DNA from: Streptomyces sp. TRM68416
GTDB lineage: Bacteria; Actinomycetota; Actinomycetes; Streptomycetales; Streptomycetaceae
Assembly: GCF_014596915.1 (NCBI RefSeq)
Contig: NZ_JACVWU010000030.1
Location: 1-64,000 of the forward strand
Direction: 5' to 3'
Length of the DNA: 64,000 bases
Below are positions 56,988 to 64,000 of this stretch, piece by piece. The position numbers and the translations under genes were made by a program. Under the pieces are notes generated by a model. The model searched no databases and was not told where the DNA came from. It saw only the letters and a list, made by a program, of their open reading frames with translations. Each line of letters opens with the position of its first letter. Position 1 is the stretch's first letter.

Positions 56988-58436
56988 TCAGTGGTGTGCG
57001 TCTGCGTTCTGGATCTGCCATCTCTGGTTGTCGCCGCCCCAGCACGCCCACAGCTGCACCTTGGAGGTGGTGGTGTTCACGTCGAGGCAGAGGCCGGAGT
57101 GAACGCTGCGGACGGTGCCGTCGGCGCCCACCGTCCAACGCTGGTTGTCGCCGCCGTTGCACGCCCACGTGCCGACCACGGTGCCGTTCGTCGTCCCACT
57201 GCTGTACGCATCCAGGCACTTCTGGCCGTCGAGTGCGGTGATCTGTCCGCCGGCCGTCAAGGTCCACTGCTGGCCGACCGAGTTGGCACAGGTGCCCACC
57301 TGCACCTGGAGGTTCGCCGTGGTCCCGCCCGGAATGTCCAGGCAGCGCTGGGTGCCGACGTTGCGCAGCAGGCTCGTCGGGGTCGGGGCGTCGCCGTCCA
57401 GGCCCCAGCCGTAACGGAGGCGCTCGCGGCCGCTGGCGCTGGGGGTGCTGAGGGTGAGGTTGGTGCCGGTGCCGTGCAGTTTCTGCATGGCGTACCAGTC
57501 GTCACTCTGGCCGGCGCGTATCTTTCCGCCGAGCCCGGGCCAGTAGACGGAGCCGATCCGCAGTTCCCGGAGCACTGTGGTGGTGGCCCGGAAGTAGCGC
57601 ACGAAGTTGTCGGTGCTGCCGGCGTCGTGGTAGTTGAGCCCGGTGTCCATCGGCGCGCCGAACTCGTCGACGACCGTGCGGTCGGCGCAGGAGCCGATCG
57701 CGTTCCGCAGGTACGTCACCCACTGGTCGTAGGTCTTCGCGCCGCTGAAGAACGTGTAGTGGTGCAGCGACAGGAACGTGCCGTCGAGGCGGCGGTCGGC
57801 GCACATGGACTTGATGTCGGTGTTCAGGCCGGCGCCGCTGACGAAGATGCGGTTCCGCGGGATCGACGGGCGGCTGCTGATCCAGTTGCTCACCACGTTC
57901 GCCCACTCGCCGGCGCTGTGTCCGCCCGGTTCGTTCATCGGCTCGAAGTGGACGAGGCTGTTGGCGCCGTACCGGGCCAGCACGGTGTTCCACATGGTGT
58001 CGAAGGCGCCCTGGTTGACGATGCGGCCGTCGCGGGCGGCCACCCCGTCGTCCCAGTAGGAGAGGACGACCTTGAATCCCTTCGCGGTGGCCGCGTCTAT
58101 CGCGCCCGTGTACGCGTTCCACCAACTCGTCCCGACGGTATAGGTGTTGATCGGGAGCCGAACGGTGTTGGCGCCGAGGTTCCCCTCGAAGCCGGAGTAG
58201 ACGGCATTGGCCTTCGCCACGACTGTCTGATAGCTGTCCGATGCGCTCAATCCGTGCAGGACCAGCGGTCCACCGTGGAAGTTGTCGCCGAGCCGGGCCC
58301 AGTTGACGCCGCGGAACTGGGAGGTGTCGGCGACGGCCGGCGAGGCGCTCGAGTGCTCGACGACCGCGAGCGCGCCGACCGTCAGGGCGCAGGCGAGCGC
58401 CCGGGCGAGGTGGCGCCTGCGAGAGGTGTGCGGCAT
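56988..58436 (-). CDS. Secreted GH5-like glycosidase with ricin-type lectin domain
   Basis: A 482-residue exported protein; signal residues 1-36 (RRHLARALACALTVGALAVV). The TIM-barrel domain has FRGVNWARLGDNFHGGPLVL, NTVRLPINTY, VLSYWDD, the acid/base VHFEPMNEPGG and the nucleophile region TVVDEFGAPMDTG, as in cellulase-type GH5. A CBM13 domain follows (residues about 355-478) with VGQQWTL, DNQRWTV and DNQRWQI repeats. Probably a beta-glucanase or mannanase; the exact substrate is open. GGGAAGG lies seven bases before the ATG. It precedes the GH95-CE1 pair by 79 bp, so the three may be one operon. Confidence 0.92.
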   Translation of the reverse strand: MPHTSRRRHLARALACALTVGALAVVEHSSASPAVADTSQFRGVNWARLGDNFHGGPLVLHGLSASDSYQTVVAKANAVYSGFEGNLGANTVRLPINTYTVGTSWWNAYTGAIDAATAKGFKVVLSYWDDGVAARDGRIVNQGAFDTMWNTVLARYGANSLVHFEPMNEPGGHSAGEWANVVSNWISSRPSIPRNRIFVSGAGLNTDIKSMCADRRLDGTFLSLHHYTFFSGAKTYDQWVTYLRNAIGSCADRTVVDEFGAPMDTGLNYHDAGSTDNFVRYFRATTTVLRELRIGSVYWPGLGGKIRAGQSDDWYAMQKLHGTGTNLTLSTPSASGRERLRYGWGLDGDAPTPTSLLRNVGTQRCLDIPGGTTANLQVQVGTCANSVGQQWTLTAGGQITALDGQKCLDAYSSGTTNGTVVGTWACNGGDNQRWTVGADGTVRSVHSGLCLDVNTTTSKVQLWACWGGDNQRWQIQNADAHH

Positions 58437-58836
58437 GGTCGTGCCTTCCCGGTGGGCGGTGTGGTCACGTCTGCGCTGTGCGGAATGCGTCGACGCCGGT
58501 CGGCAGCCGGGCGCGCCGGCGCGGAGATTGCCCTCTCCGCGCCGGCCCCCTCCCAGATCGCTCGCGCAGCGGGCATGTCAGCGTCATGCCGCTGTCGTGG
58601 CGCCTGGAAAGCCTTGCTCCCCGGCTTCACCCGAAGCCATCTCACTGTGTCGGCGTCGGTAATTCATGGATCGATTCCGGCTCTCGCTTTCACAGGCCAT
58701 GAAGGGGAACATCACGCGTCGACGACTAGAAGATTGGCAGATTGTCATGGTCCATTCAAGAGGGAATCGTCGATTCATATCGGCCTGAGCCGTCGTGCGA
58801 CCAACCGAAGAAAGCGGGACTATTAACGGCCACCCC
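58437..58836 (-). promoter_or_regulatory. 400-bp AT-richer region upstream of the GH5 gene
   Basis: No gene is seen. The half next to the sigma gene (58650-58836) is the most AT-rich stretch of the right end and includes a TTGAAT on the minus strand at about 58752-58757 that could be a -35. I cannot assign a matching -10 with confidence. It probably holds the promoter of the glycosidase island and the terminator of the sigma factor operon. Confidence 0.35.
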
Positions 58837-59880
58837 TCATAACGTTTTCAGGAGGCGAATCGAAGTGAAAGACGCGTGTGCATCGCGGCAGTTCTCGTTA
58901 TCGGCGGCCGGCTTGAACAGTCGCAGTGGTCGTAATGTCGAGAAATACGGCGCCGTCGCCGAACGCGATGACCTGGATACCACCGCGGCCGACCGCGCAG
59001 GCGGGGCGGGGAGCAGTGCCAGGGCGACGATCAGCCGCTCCAGGGGCACCAGTTCGTCGGCGGCACGGCCGCAGTCCGCGCACGATCGGGTGTGCCGCGT
59101 GATGCGCTTGCGCCACAGCGCGCTCGGGACGCCGTCCCAGCCCACCAGCGCGGCGGTCAGCCGTGGACACCGGGGGTCGGCCTCCAGCGCGGCGACGAGT
59201 GCCCGGCTCAGCTCCAGCTGGTTGCGCATCCGCTGGACGCGCACACCCGCGTGGGCCACGCTCGTTCCCAGCGCCGCCGCGAGTTCCGCCCTCGTCAGCC
59301 GACCCGCGGCCTCCCGCCACCACAGCGACAGCAGCGCCCTGGCGTCCGGGTCGAGCCATCGACTGGCGCGTACGGTCTCTCGGCGATGACCGGACAGCTC
59401 GATGTGGATCAGGGCCAGGTTCTCGGCGTCGGCGTCCGGCGGGTCGGTCATCTCGTCGAGGGGGGCCGTCCGTTCGGCGTCCGCCTGCCGCCGGTGCAGA
59501 CACGTGCTGATCTGCCGTGTCGCGATCGTGGCCAGCCAGGGCCGGAAGCACTCCGGGGCGCGCAACGTGCGCAGCTCGTGCAGCGCCCGGAGCATCGTCT
59601 CCTGCACCACGTCGTCGACGTCCGCGAGTTCGCCCAGTGCCCTGCGCACGATCGCGTACACCAGCGGCAGATACGTCGCCGCCAGGTCGTCGAGCGCTCG
59701 TGGATCGCCGGCCTGTGCGGCGACGACCAGGCTCGACTCGTCGGCCCGGCCGGCTCGCATCACGAGCCCGTACACCGTGCCTCGGGCCGGGCCGCCCCGG
59801 GTGCCGCGCACGCCGTCCCCCTCGGGTTCGTCCGCACGATCGTCGCGGGCGCGGCCGGCCGGTGATGCCCGGCGGCTCAT
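58837..59880 (-). CDS. ECF-type RNA polymerase sigma factor with zinc-finger-like tail
   Basis: A 347-residue sigma-70 family protein: region 2 at residues about 45-115 (DDLAATYLPLVYAIVRRAL, DVDDVVQETMLRALHELRTL, FRPWLATIATRQIS) and region 4 at about 180-225 (LTRAELAAALGTSVAHAGVRVQRMRNQL). A C-terminal HTRSCADCG motif looks like the zinc-binding part of ZAS anti-sigma domains. The last 45 residues are unlike the family and AT-richer, so the 3' end may be replaced or truncated. ATG 59880 (GCGAGG upstream) overlaps the preceding small ORF's stop. It is the last gene of the sugar-dehydratase operon. Confidence 0.85.
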   Translation of the reverse strand: MSRRASPAGRARDDRADEPEGDGVRGTRGGPARGTVYGLVMRAGRADESSLVVAAQAGDPRALDDLAATYLPLVYAIVRRALGELADVDDVVQETMLRALHELRTLRAPECFRPWLATIATRQISTCLHRRQADAERTAPLDEMTDPPDADAENLALIHIELSGHRRETVRASRWLDPDARALLSLWWREAAGRLTRAELAAALGTSVAHAGVRVQRMRNQLELSRALVAALEADPRCPRLTAALVGWDGVPSALWRKRITRHTRSCADCGRAADELVPLERLIVALALLPAPPARSAAVVSRSSRSATAPYFSTLRPLRLFKPAADNENCRDAHASFTSIRLLKTL

Positions 59881-60056
59881 AATCGCCTCGCCCGGTCGCG
59901 CTGGAGGCCCGTGCGTAACGCCTCGGTGTCCTCGGTGGCGAGGCGGCCCGGTGCTACGGCGTCGGCGTCGCGCCACTCCTTCCCCGGGGCCGGTGTCCCG
60001 GCGACCCGGTTCTCGGTCTGCAGGGGGCGGGCCCCGCGGTGGACAACAGCCTTCAT
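59877..60056 (-). CDS. Small coupled ORF (59 aa), possible fusion remnant
   Basis: A 59-residue ORF whose ATG (60056) overlaps the dehydratase stop and whose TGA overlaps the sigma factor ATG. The first residues MKAVVHRGARPLQTENR look like the N-terminus of a zinc-dependent sugar/alcohol dehydrogenase; the remainder (WRDADAVAPGRLATEDTEAL) does not continue that family. I infer an in-frame deletion remnant retained as a translational bridge, or an unrelated micro-protein. Confidence 0.5.
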   Translation of the reverse strand: MKAVVHRGARPLQTENRVAGTPAPGKEWRDADAVAPGRLATEDTEALRTGLQRDRARRL

Positions 60057-61267
60057 CGATCCTCCATCCTCATGGTGTCGAGCGGCCTGTCGAACGTCCC
60101 TTCCCCGGTGGCTCCGCATGGTCCAGGAGCGACCGCGAGCAGCCGCCGGCCGGCCTGTTCCGGCCGGATGTGCGGTCCGTCGGACGCATGGGCCGTTCGC
60201 TGTCGGGGCGCGGTCGCCACCGTCTCGTCGATCCGGATGCCCAGGCCCGGTGTGTCGCCGAGCACGAAGGCGCCGTCCTCGACGTGCAGGTCCATCGCGA
60301 CGCCGATCGGCGGCTGCAGGCCCTGCAGTTCGCTGACGAGGTGGTTGGGCACCGACGTCGCGGCGTGCAGCAGCGCGACCGGCGTGTTGCCGATCGGGCT
60401 GACCGGCAGGTCGTAGGCGTGCGCCAGCGCGGCGACACGCAGGAAGTGGGTGACTCCCCAGACCGCGGCGGTCTGGACGATGTCGACGCCTCCCGCCGCG
60501 ATCAGTGGGCGGAACTGTTCGAGGCCGGTGAGGTTCTCCCCGGTGGCGACCGCCGTCCGTACGCCACGGCTGACAGTGGCCAGGCCGTCGGCGTCCCAGC
60601 GCCGGACCGGCTCCTCGATCCAGGTCAGGTCGAGTGTGCGTTCCAGTTCAGCGACGTGGCGTACCGCCTGCTTGCGGCTCCAGGACTCGTTCGCGTCCAG
60701 CATGAGCCCTGGCCGCCTCCCGTGCGCGGCCTCGGTCAGTACCTCGCGTACGAGCGACAGCCGGTGCCGGTCGCGCTCGATGTCCAGGCCGCCCTTGAGC
60801 TTCGCCGCCCTCAGCCCGCGTTCGGCGTAGACCTGGTAGGTGGCGACGAGTTCGTCGTCGGTGAGGCCGATGTCCAGGCCGGAGGCGTAGGCGTGGACCG
60901 TGCGGTCGTGGCCGCCGAGCAACCGCCACAGCGGCTCGCCCACGGCCTGTGCCTTGATGTCCCACAGCGCCGTGTCGAACGCGCCGATCGTGCCGAACAC
61001 CACCCCGGCGTGCCCGGCTTTGAAGGTGTGCCGCAGCATGCGGTCGTAGAGGGCGGTCACCGCGCGCGGGTCCTGGCCGTCGATGGCGGCGAAGATCGCC
61101 TCGGCTTCCACGTGCGGTCCCAGGCCGACTCCGGTGATCCCTTCATCGGTCTCGACGACGACGACCGGCACGGGCACGACGCCGTCGTCGTAGACACCGT
61201 TGGCGTCACCGACGGGGCGGCCCCATCGCTGCGCCGTGGTCAGGGTTCGGTACCCGGTGATGCGCAT
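60053..61267 (-). CDS. Mandelate racemase/enolase superfamily sugar-acid dehydratase
   Basis: A 404-residue enolase-superfamily protein. The capping domain is residues 1-125. The barrel has KLKGGLDIERD (catalytic Lys), LMLDANESW (metal Asp), TWIEEPVRRWD (Glu), VATGENLTGLEQF (Glu) and GGVDIVQTAAVWGVTHFL. The pattern fits sugar-acid dehydratases (galactonate/rhamnonate-like) making 2-keto-3-deoxy acids. The last 55 residues are extra and Arg/Pro-rich. It follows sugar ABC permeases by three bases, so it probably degrades the imported sugar or its acid. Confidence 0.88.
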   Translation of the reverse strand: MRITGYRTLTTAQRWGRPVGDANGVYDDGVVPVPVVVVETDEGITGVGLGPHVEAEAIFAAIDGQDPRAVTALYDRMLRHTFKAGHAGVVFGTIGAFDTALWDIKAQAVGEPLWRLLGGHDRTVHAYASGLDIGLTDDELVATYQVYAERGLRAAKLKGGLDIERDRHRLSLVREVLTEAAHGRRPGLMLDANESWSRKQAVRHVAELERTLDLTWIEEPVRRWDADGLATVSRGVRTAVATGENLTGLEQFRPLIAAGGVDIVQTAAVWGVTHFLRVAALAHAYDLPVSPIGNTPVALLHAATSVPNHLVSELQGLQPPIGVAMDLHVEDGAFVLGDTPGLGIRIDETVATAPRQRTAHASDGPHIRPEQAGRRLLAVAPGPCGATGEGTFDRPLDTMRMEDR

Positions 61268-61270
61268 GCG

Positions 61271-62098
61271 TCATCCCTTCGTCGCGCCGGCCGTCACGCC
61301 GTCGGCGATCTGGCGCTGCAGGAACAGGTAGGTCACCAACACCGGTAGTGCGGCGATCAGGACGCCGGCTGCGAAGGTGGGGATGTCGGCGGAGTACTGG
61401 CCGCGCAGCGAGGTGATGCCGACCATCAGGGTGCGATGGTCGGCCGACGGCATCATCAGCAGCGAGATGAGCACGTCGTTCCAGCAGAACAGCGCGTCGA
61501 GAATGCCCACCGACAGCAGTGCCGGCGCACCCATCGGCAGCATGATGCGCCGGTAGACGCCGTACAGGGTGTTGCCGTCGATCCGTGCGGCGTCGACGAG
61601 CTCGGTGGGCACCGCTCGGTAGTAGCTCGTCAGCAGGAAGACGGTGAACGGCAGGAACTGCGCGACGTAGGCGAGAATCAGCCCCGGATAGGTGTCGATG
61701 AGACCGCCGTCGGCCATGATCCTGGCCAGCGGCACCATGATCACCTGGAACGGGATGAACAGCGCCGCGAGGCCGATCAGGGCCAGCGTGGACGAGCCGC
61801 GGAAGCGCACCTGGGCCAGCGCAAACCCGGCCATGGAGCCGATGAGCAGCAGCAGCGCCACGCTGCAGGCCACCACGATCACGGAGTTGAGGAAGTACCG
61901 CCCCATGCCGTCGCTGTTCCACGCGGTGCTGAGGTTGTCCCACCGGAGGGTGCCGACCAGGGAGAACCGGTCGAGGACGTACTCCCGGCGGGTCTTCATC
62001 GCGACGTTGGCGGTGAACAGCAGCGGGTAGAGGGTCGCCAGGGCGAGAAGCGCCATGGGCACGGCGATCAGCCATCTGCCCGGCCCGAGACGGGACAT
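61271..62098 (-). CDS. Carbohydrate ABC transporter permease (MalG type)
   Basis: A 275-residue inner-membrane permease with six spans (LIAVPMALLALATLYPLLF, VIVVACSVALLLLIGSMAGF, LALIGLAALFIPFQVIMVPL). The cytoplasmic EAA loop reads ELVDAARIDGNTLYGVYRRIMLPM, for docking of the ATPase. No ATPase gene is present in the window; Streptomyces often use the shared MsiK. Its ATG shares one base with the stop of the partner permease. Confidence 0.94.
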   Translation of the reverse strand: MSRLGPGRWLIAVPMALLALATLYPLLFTANVAMKTRREYVLDRFSLVGTLRWDNLSTAWNSDGMGRYFLNSVIVVACSVALLLLIGSMAGFALAQVRFRGSSTLALIGLAALFIPFQVIMVPLARIMADGGLIDTYPGLILAYVAQFLPFTVFLLTSYYRAVPTELVDAARIDGNTLYGVYRRIMLPMGAPALLSVGILDALFCWNDVLISLLMMPSADHRTLMVGITSLRGQYSADIPTFAAGVLIAALPVLVTYLFLQRQIADGVTAGATKG

Positions 62099-63078
62099 CA
62101 GTCCTCCCTCCCCGCCCGGCGCAGCAGGCCGACCTGCAGCAGGCCCACGACCAGCATGATGAGGAAGAGGAGGGTGGACGCGGCCGACGCGAGCGCCGGG
62201 CGGCTCATCTGCCCCTGCTGGACCCAGATGTAGTACTCGGGCAGGTAGGTCGACCCTTCCGGGCCACCGCTGGTCATGACGTAGAGCAGCCCGAACATCG
62301 AGGTCAGCATCCCGATCATCGTGGTGACGACGACGAACTGGATGGTGCGGGACAGACCCGGGATGATGACGTGCCAGATCATCCGCGCCAGCGAGGCGCC
62401 GTCGACCCGGGCGGCGTCCAGCAGCGCGGAGTCCAGGGTCGCGAACCCGGCCAGGAACACCACCAGTGCCATCCCTGCCGTCGCCCAGATGTGCACACCG
62501 ACGACGGTGAACATGGCTACGTCGGGATCGCCGAGCCAGTCCACCCGGCCGAGCCCCGCGCCGCCGAGCACGGCGTTCAGCGGACCGTCGTAGGCCAGCA
62601 GCAGGTTGAAGATCGCGCCGACGATCACCGGTGAGAGCACGGCCGGGAAGAAGTAGACGCTCCGGAAGAACCGGTGTCCTGGAACCCGCAGGTAGATGAA
62701 GGTGGCGAGCAGTCCCGGGATCGCGACCGCGACCGGCAGCAGCAGTACCAGCAGCCCGACGTTGCGCAGCGCGGTGCGGAACAGGGGGTCGTCGATGAGC
62801 TCCGCGTAGTTGCCGAGGCCCACCGTGGTGCCGTTGTCTTCGCCGTCACCGGTGAAGGAGAAGTTGACCCCCAGTCCCAGTGGCCAGAGCCGGAGCAGCA
62901 CGATGATCAGGACTGCGGGAGCGACCAGGACGTAGGGGGCGAGGCGTTCGGCGCGCCGGCCGCCCCGGACTCGCGGAGACTTCGACGCGGGGCCGCGGCC
63001 GCCCAACGCCTCACCTGCTCGCACCCCGTCCGTCCGCCCTGCTTGAGCAGTGCGGGCCGGCGAACCCATGGGTGACAT
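62098..63078 (-). CDS. Carbohydrate ABC transporter permease (MalF type)
   Basis: A 326-residue permease. About 45 N-terminal residues are cytoplasmic and basic, followed by six spans (LVAPAVLIIVLLRLWPLGLGV, VGLLVLLLPVAVAIPGLLATF, MALVVFLAGFATLDSALL). The EAA motif is LLDAARVDGASLARMIWHVIIPGL. It pairs with the MalG-type permease and the binding protein five bases upstream. Confidence 0.94.
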   Translation of the reverse strand: MSPMGSPARTAQAGRTDGVRAGEALGGRGPASKSPRVRGGRRAERLAPYVLVAPAVLIIVLLRLWPLGLGVNFSFTGDGEDNGTTVGLGNYAELIDDPLFRTALRNVGLLVLLLPVAVAIPGLLATFIYLRVPGHRFFRSVYFFPAVLSPVIVGAIFNLLLAYDGPLNAVLGGAGLGRVDWLGDPDVAMFTVVGVHIWATAGMALVVFLAGFATLDSALLDAARVDGASLARMIWHVIIPGLSRTIQFVVVTTMIGMLTSMFGLLYVMTSGGPEGSTYLPEYYIWVQQGQMSRPALASAASTLLFLIMLVVGLLQVGLLRRAGRED

Positions 63079-63082
63079 GGCC

Positions 63083-64000
63083 TCAGCCCGCCTGGTCGGA
63101 TGCGGCCAGCTGCTCGACCGCCGCGTCGACCGTGACCGATCCGCTCAGCAGTTGCTGGGACAGCCGCCCCATCAGGTCCACGGTCCTGGACGGCAGGGCC
63201 ACATGCAGGGCGGGCTTGCCACGGTCGATCTCGGACACGATGCCGGCGACGGCCGGGCCACCGCCGGAGACGTCCACGGTGCGGTCGGCCGCGATGGCGC
63301 CCGCGTCGGCGTAGAACGACTTCAGTGCGTCGGTCGAGGTCAGGGAGCGCACCAGGTCGGCGGCGGCCTCGGGGTCCTTGGTCGACTTCGCGACGGCGTA
63401 GCCGATGCCGCCGTCGAAGGGCAGGCTCGGCGTGGCGCCGGCCGTGACGACCGGTGACTTCATGACGCCGATATCGTCGGCGTCGAGGAATTCGGCGAAG
63501 TCCTTCCAGTGCCCGACGTCCGACATCAACCCGATGACGTGGGCGGCCTTCTGGGACTGGAACACCGCGAACGCATCGTTGAACATCGCCGTCGAGTTCG
63601 CCCCGTCGTTGTTCAGGCCTTTGTCGTCGGCCTCTTTCCAGAGCGAGAAGATCCGCTTGACCGCCGGCGAGGACCAGTCCCGTCGGCCGGCGATCCAGTC
63701 GTCGTACTCCGTGGGCGACAGGACGCCCGAGCCGAGCCCGGAGAGGAAGAACTGGATACCGATGCCTTCCTTGTTGCCCTGCGCGAAGCATCTGGCACCG
63801 GTGGCCTTGGTGAGGGTCCGGCAGTGGGCGAGGAACTCGTCCCAGTCGGTGGCCGGCCGGTCCGGGTCCAGCCCTGCCTTCCGGTAGAGCGACTTGTTGT
63901 AGTAGATCGGGTGGCCTTGCAGGGTCACCGGGGCGGCGTAGGTCCTGCCGTCCTTGGTGAAGGCCTCCCACCCGGCCAGCCGCTTCCTGTCGTCACGGAC
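63083..64000 (-). CDS. Sugar ABC transporter substrate-binding protein, 5' end outside the window
   Basis: The C-terminal 305 residues of a family 1 extracellular solute-binding protein: TLQGHPIYYNKSLYRKAGLDPD (the hallmark segment), WDEFLAHCRTLTKATGARCFA, FQSQKAAHVIGLMSDVGHW, LPFDGGIGYAVAKSTKDPEAAADLVRSLTS. The frame is open to base 64000, so the signal peptide and N-terminal lobe lie outside. As a lipoprotein outside the membrane it would deliver sugar to the two permeases. It is probably the first transporter gene of the operon. Confidence 0.93.
   Translation of the reverse strand, partial: VRDDRKRLAGWEAFTKDGRTYAAPVTLQGHPIYYNKSLYRKAGLDPDRPATDWDEFLAHCRTLTKATGARCFAQGNKEGIGIQFFLSGLGSGVLSPTEYDDWIAGRRDWSSPAVKRIFSLWKEADDKGLNNDGANSTAMFNDAFAVFQSQKAAHVIGLMSDVGHWKDFAEFLDADDIGVMKSPVVTAGATPSLPFDGGIGYAVAKSTKDPEAAADLVRSLTSTDALKSFYADAGAIAADRTVDVSGGGPAVAGIVSEIDRGKPALHVALPSRTVDLMGRLSQQLLSGSVTVDAAVEQLAASDQAG

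Noticed and set aside
56939..56993. CACTGACG/CGTCAGTG inverted repeat between the GH95 and GH5 genes as a terminator
   Set aside because: Only 8 bp of stem with a 39-base loop that overlaps the stop codon. Too weak to call.

Overview
The window is high-GC DNA with strong GC bias at codon third positions, GTG/TTG starts, and many 4-bp stop/start overlaps (ATGA, GTGA). It carries a conservon, CsbD, DUF6228, DUF6223 and an ANTAR/STAS protein. All of this points to the chromosome of a Streptomyces or close relative. Accessory genes and gene remnants are dense, as in the variable part of such a chromosome. I see no rRNA, tRNA, CRISPR array, integrase or intact insertion sequence.

Layout. 1-18.3 kb is a mosaic. 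It holds small metabolic and regulatory genes (GlxA-type regulator, RidA/HxlR pair, GH13 glucosidase, long-form GAPDH, hemerythrin protein), a sulfotransferase coupled to a P-loop-less APS-kinase-like protein, a membrane acyltransferase, CsbD, STAS-ANTAR, roadblock and ArsR proteins. It also contains remnants of a chloramphenicol phosphotransferase, a DUF6223 protein and an M15 peptidase. 18.7-28.0 kb is the standout: an exopolysaccharide locus with a secreted polysaccharide deacetylase, a PelF-type glycosyltransferase, a multi-pass membrane protein, two nucleotide-sugar SDR enzymes, a sugar nucleotidyltransferase, a spherulin-4 (GH135-like) hydrolase and a lipoprotein GH114 polygalactosaminidase. 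This parts list matches the fungal galactosaminogalactan cluster and overlaps bacterial Pel systems, so I infer a bacterial amino-sugar (galactosamine-type) polymer system.

28.0-33.5 kb has MOSC, MFS/LysR, DUF72 and alpha/beta hydrolase genes. 33.8-39.1 kb is a complete conservon (sensor-like ATPase, roadblock, DUF742, GTPase, two cytochrome P450s), all translationally coupled. A PucR-type regulator and a broken MerR regulator follow. 41.7-48.7 kb carries YciO-like, dienelactone hydrolase and MHYT genes. It then has an ArsR-SulP-flavin barrel-HATPase-STAS run that combines anion transport with anti-sigma/anti-anti-sigma-type proteins. Two ArsR genes there share an apparent operator, a TTGC half-site and a GCAA half-site 8 bp apart.

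48.8-52.4 kb has a metallophosphoesterase, a broken LLM flavin oxidoreductase and a TauD dioxygenase. 52.7-58.4 kb is a secreted polysaccharide-degradation island (CE1 esterase, GH95, GH5, each with ricin-type lectin repeats). 58.8-64.0 kb is an apparent operon running leftwards: sugar ABC transporter (binding protein cut by the window edge), enolase-superfamily sugar-acid dehydratase, a tiny coupled ORF and an ECF-type sigma factor.

A second theme is short tandem duplication (about 32-41 bp, or clustered 7-bp motifs) located exactly at gene 3' ends and including the stop codon. I see it at least four times (9.6, 17.4, 32.3 and 45.2 kb). At least five genes are visibly broken.
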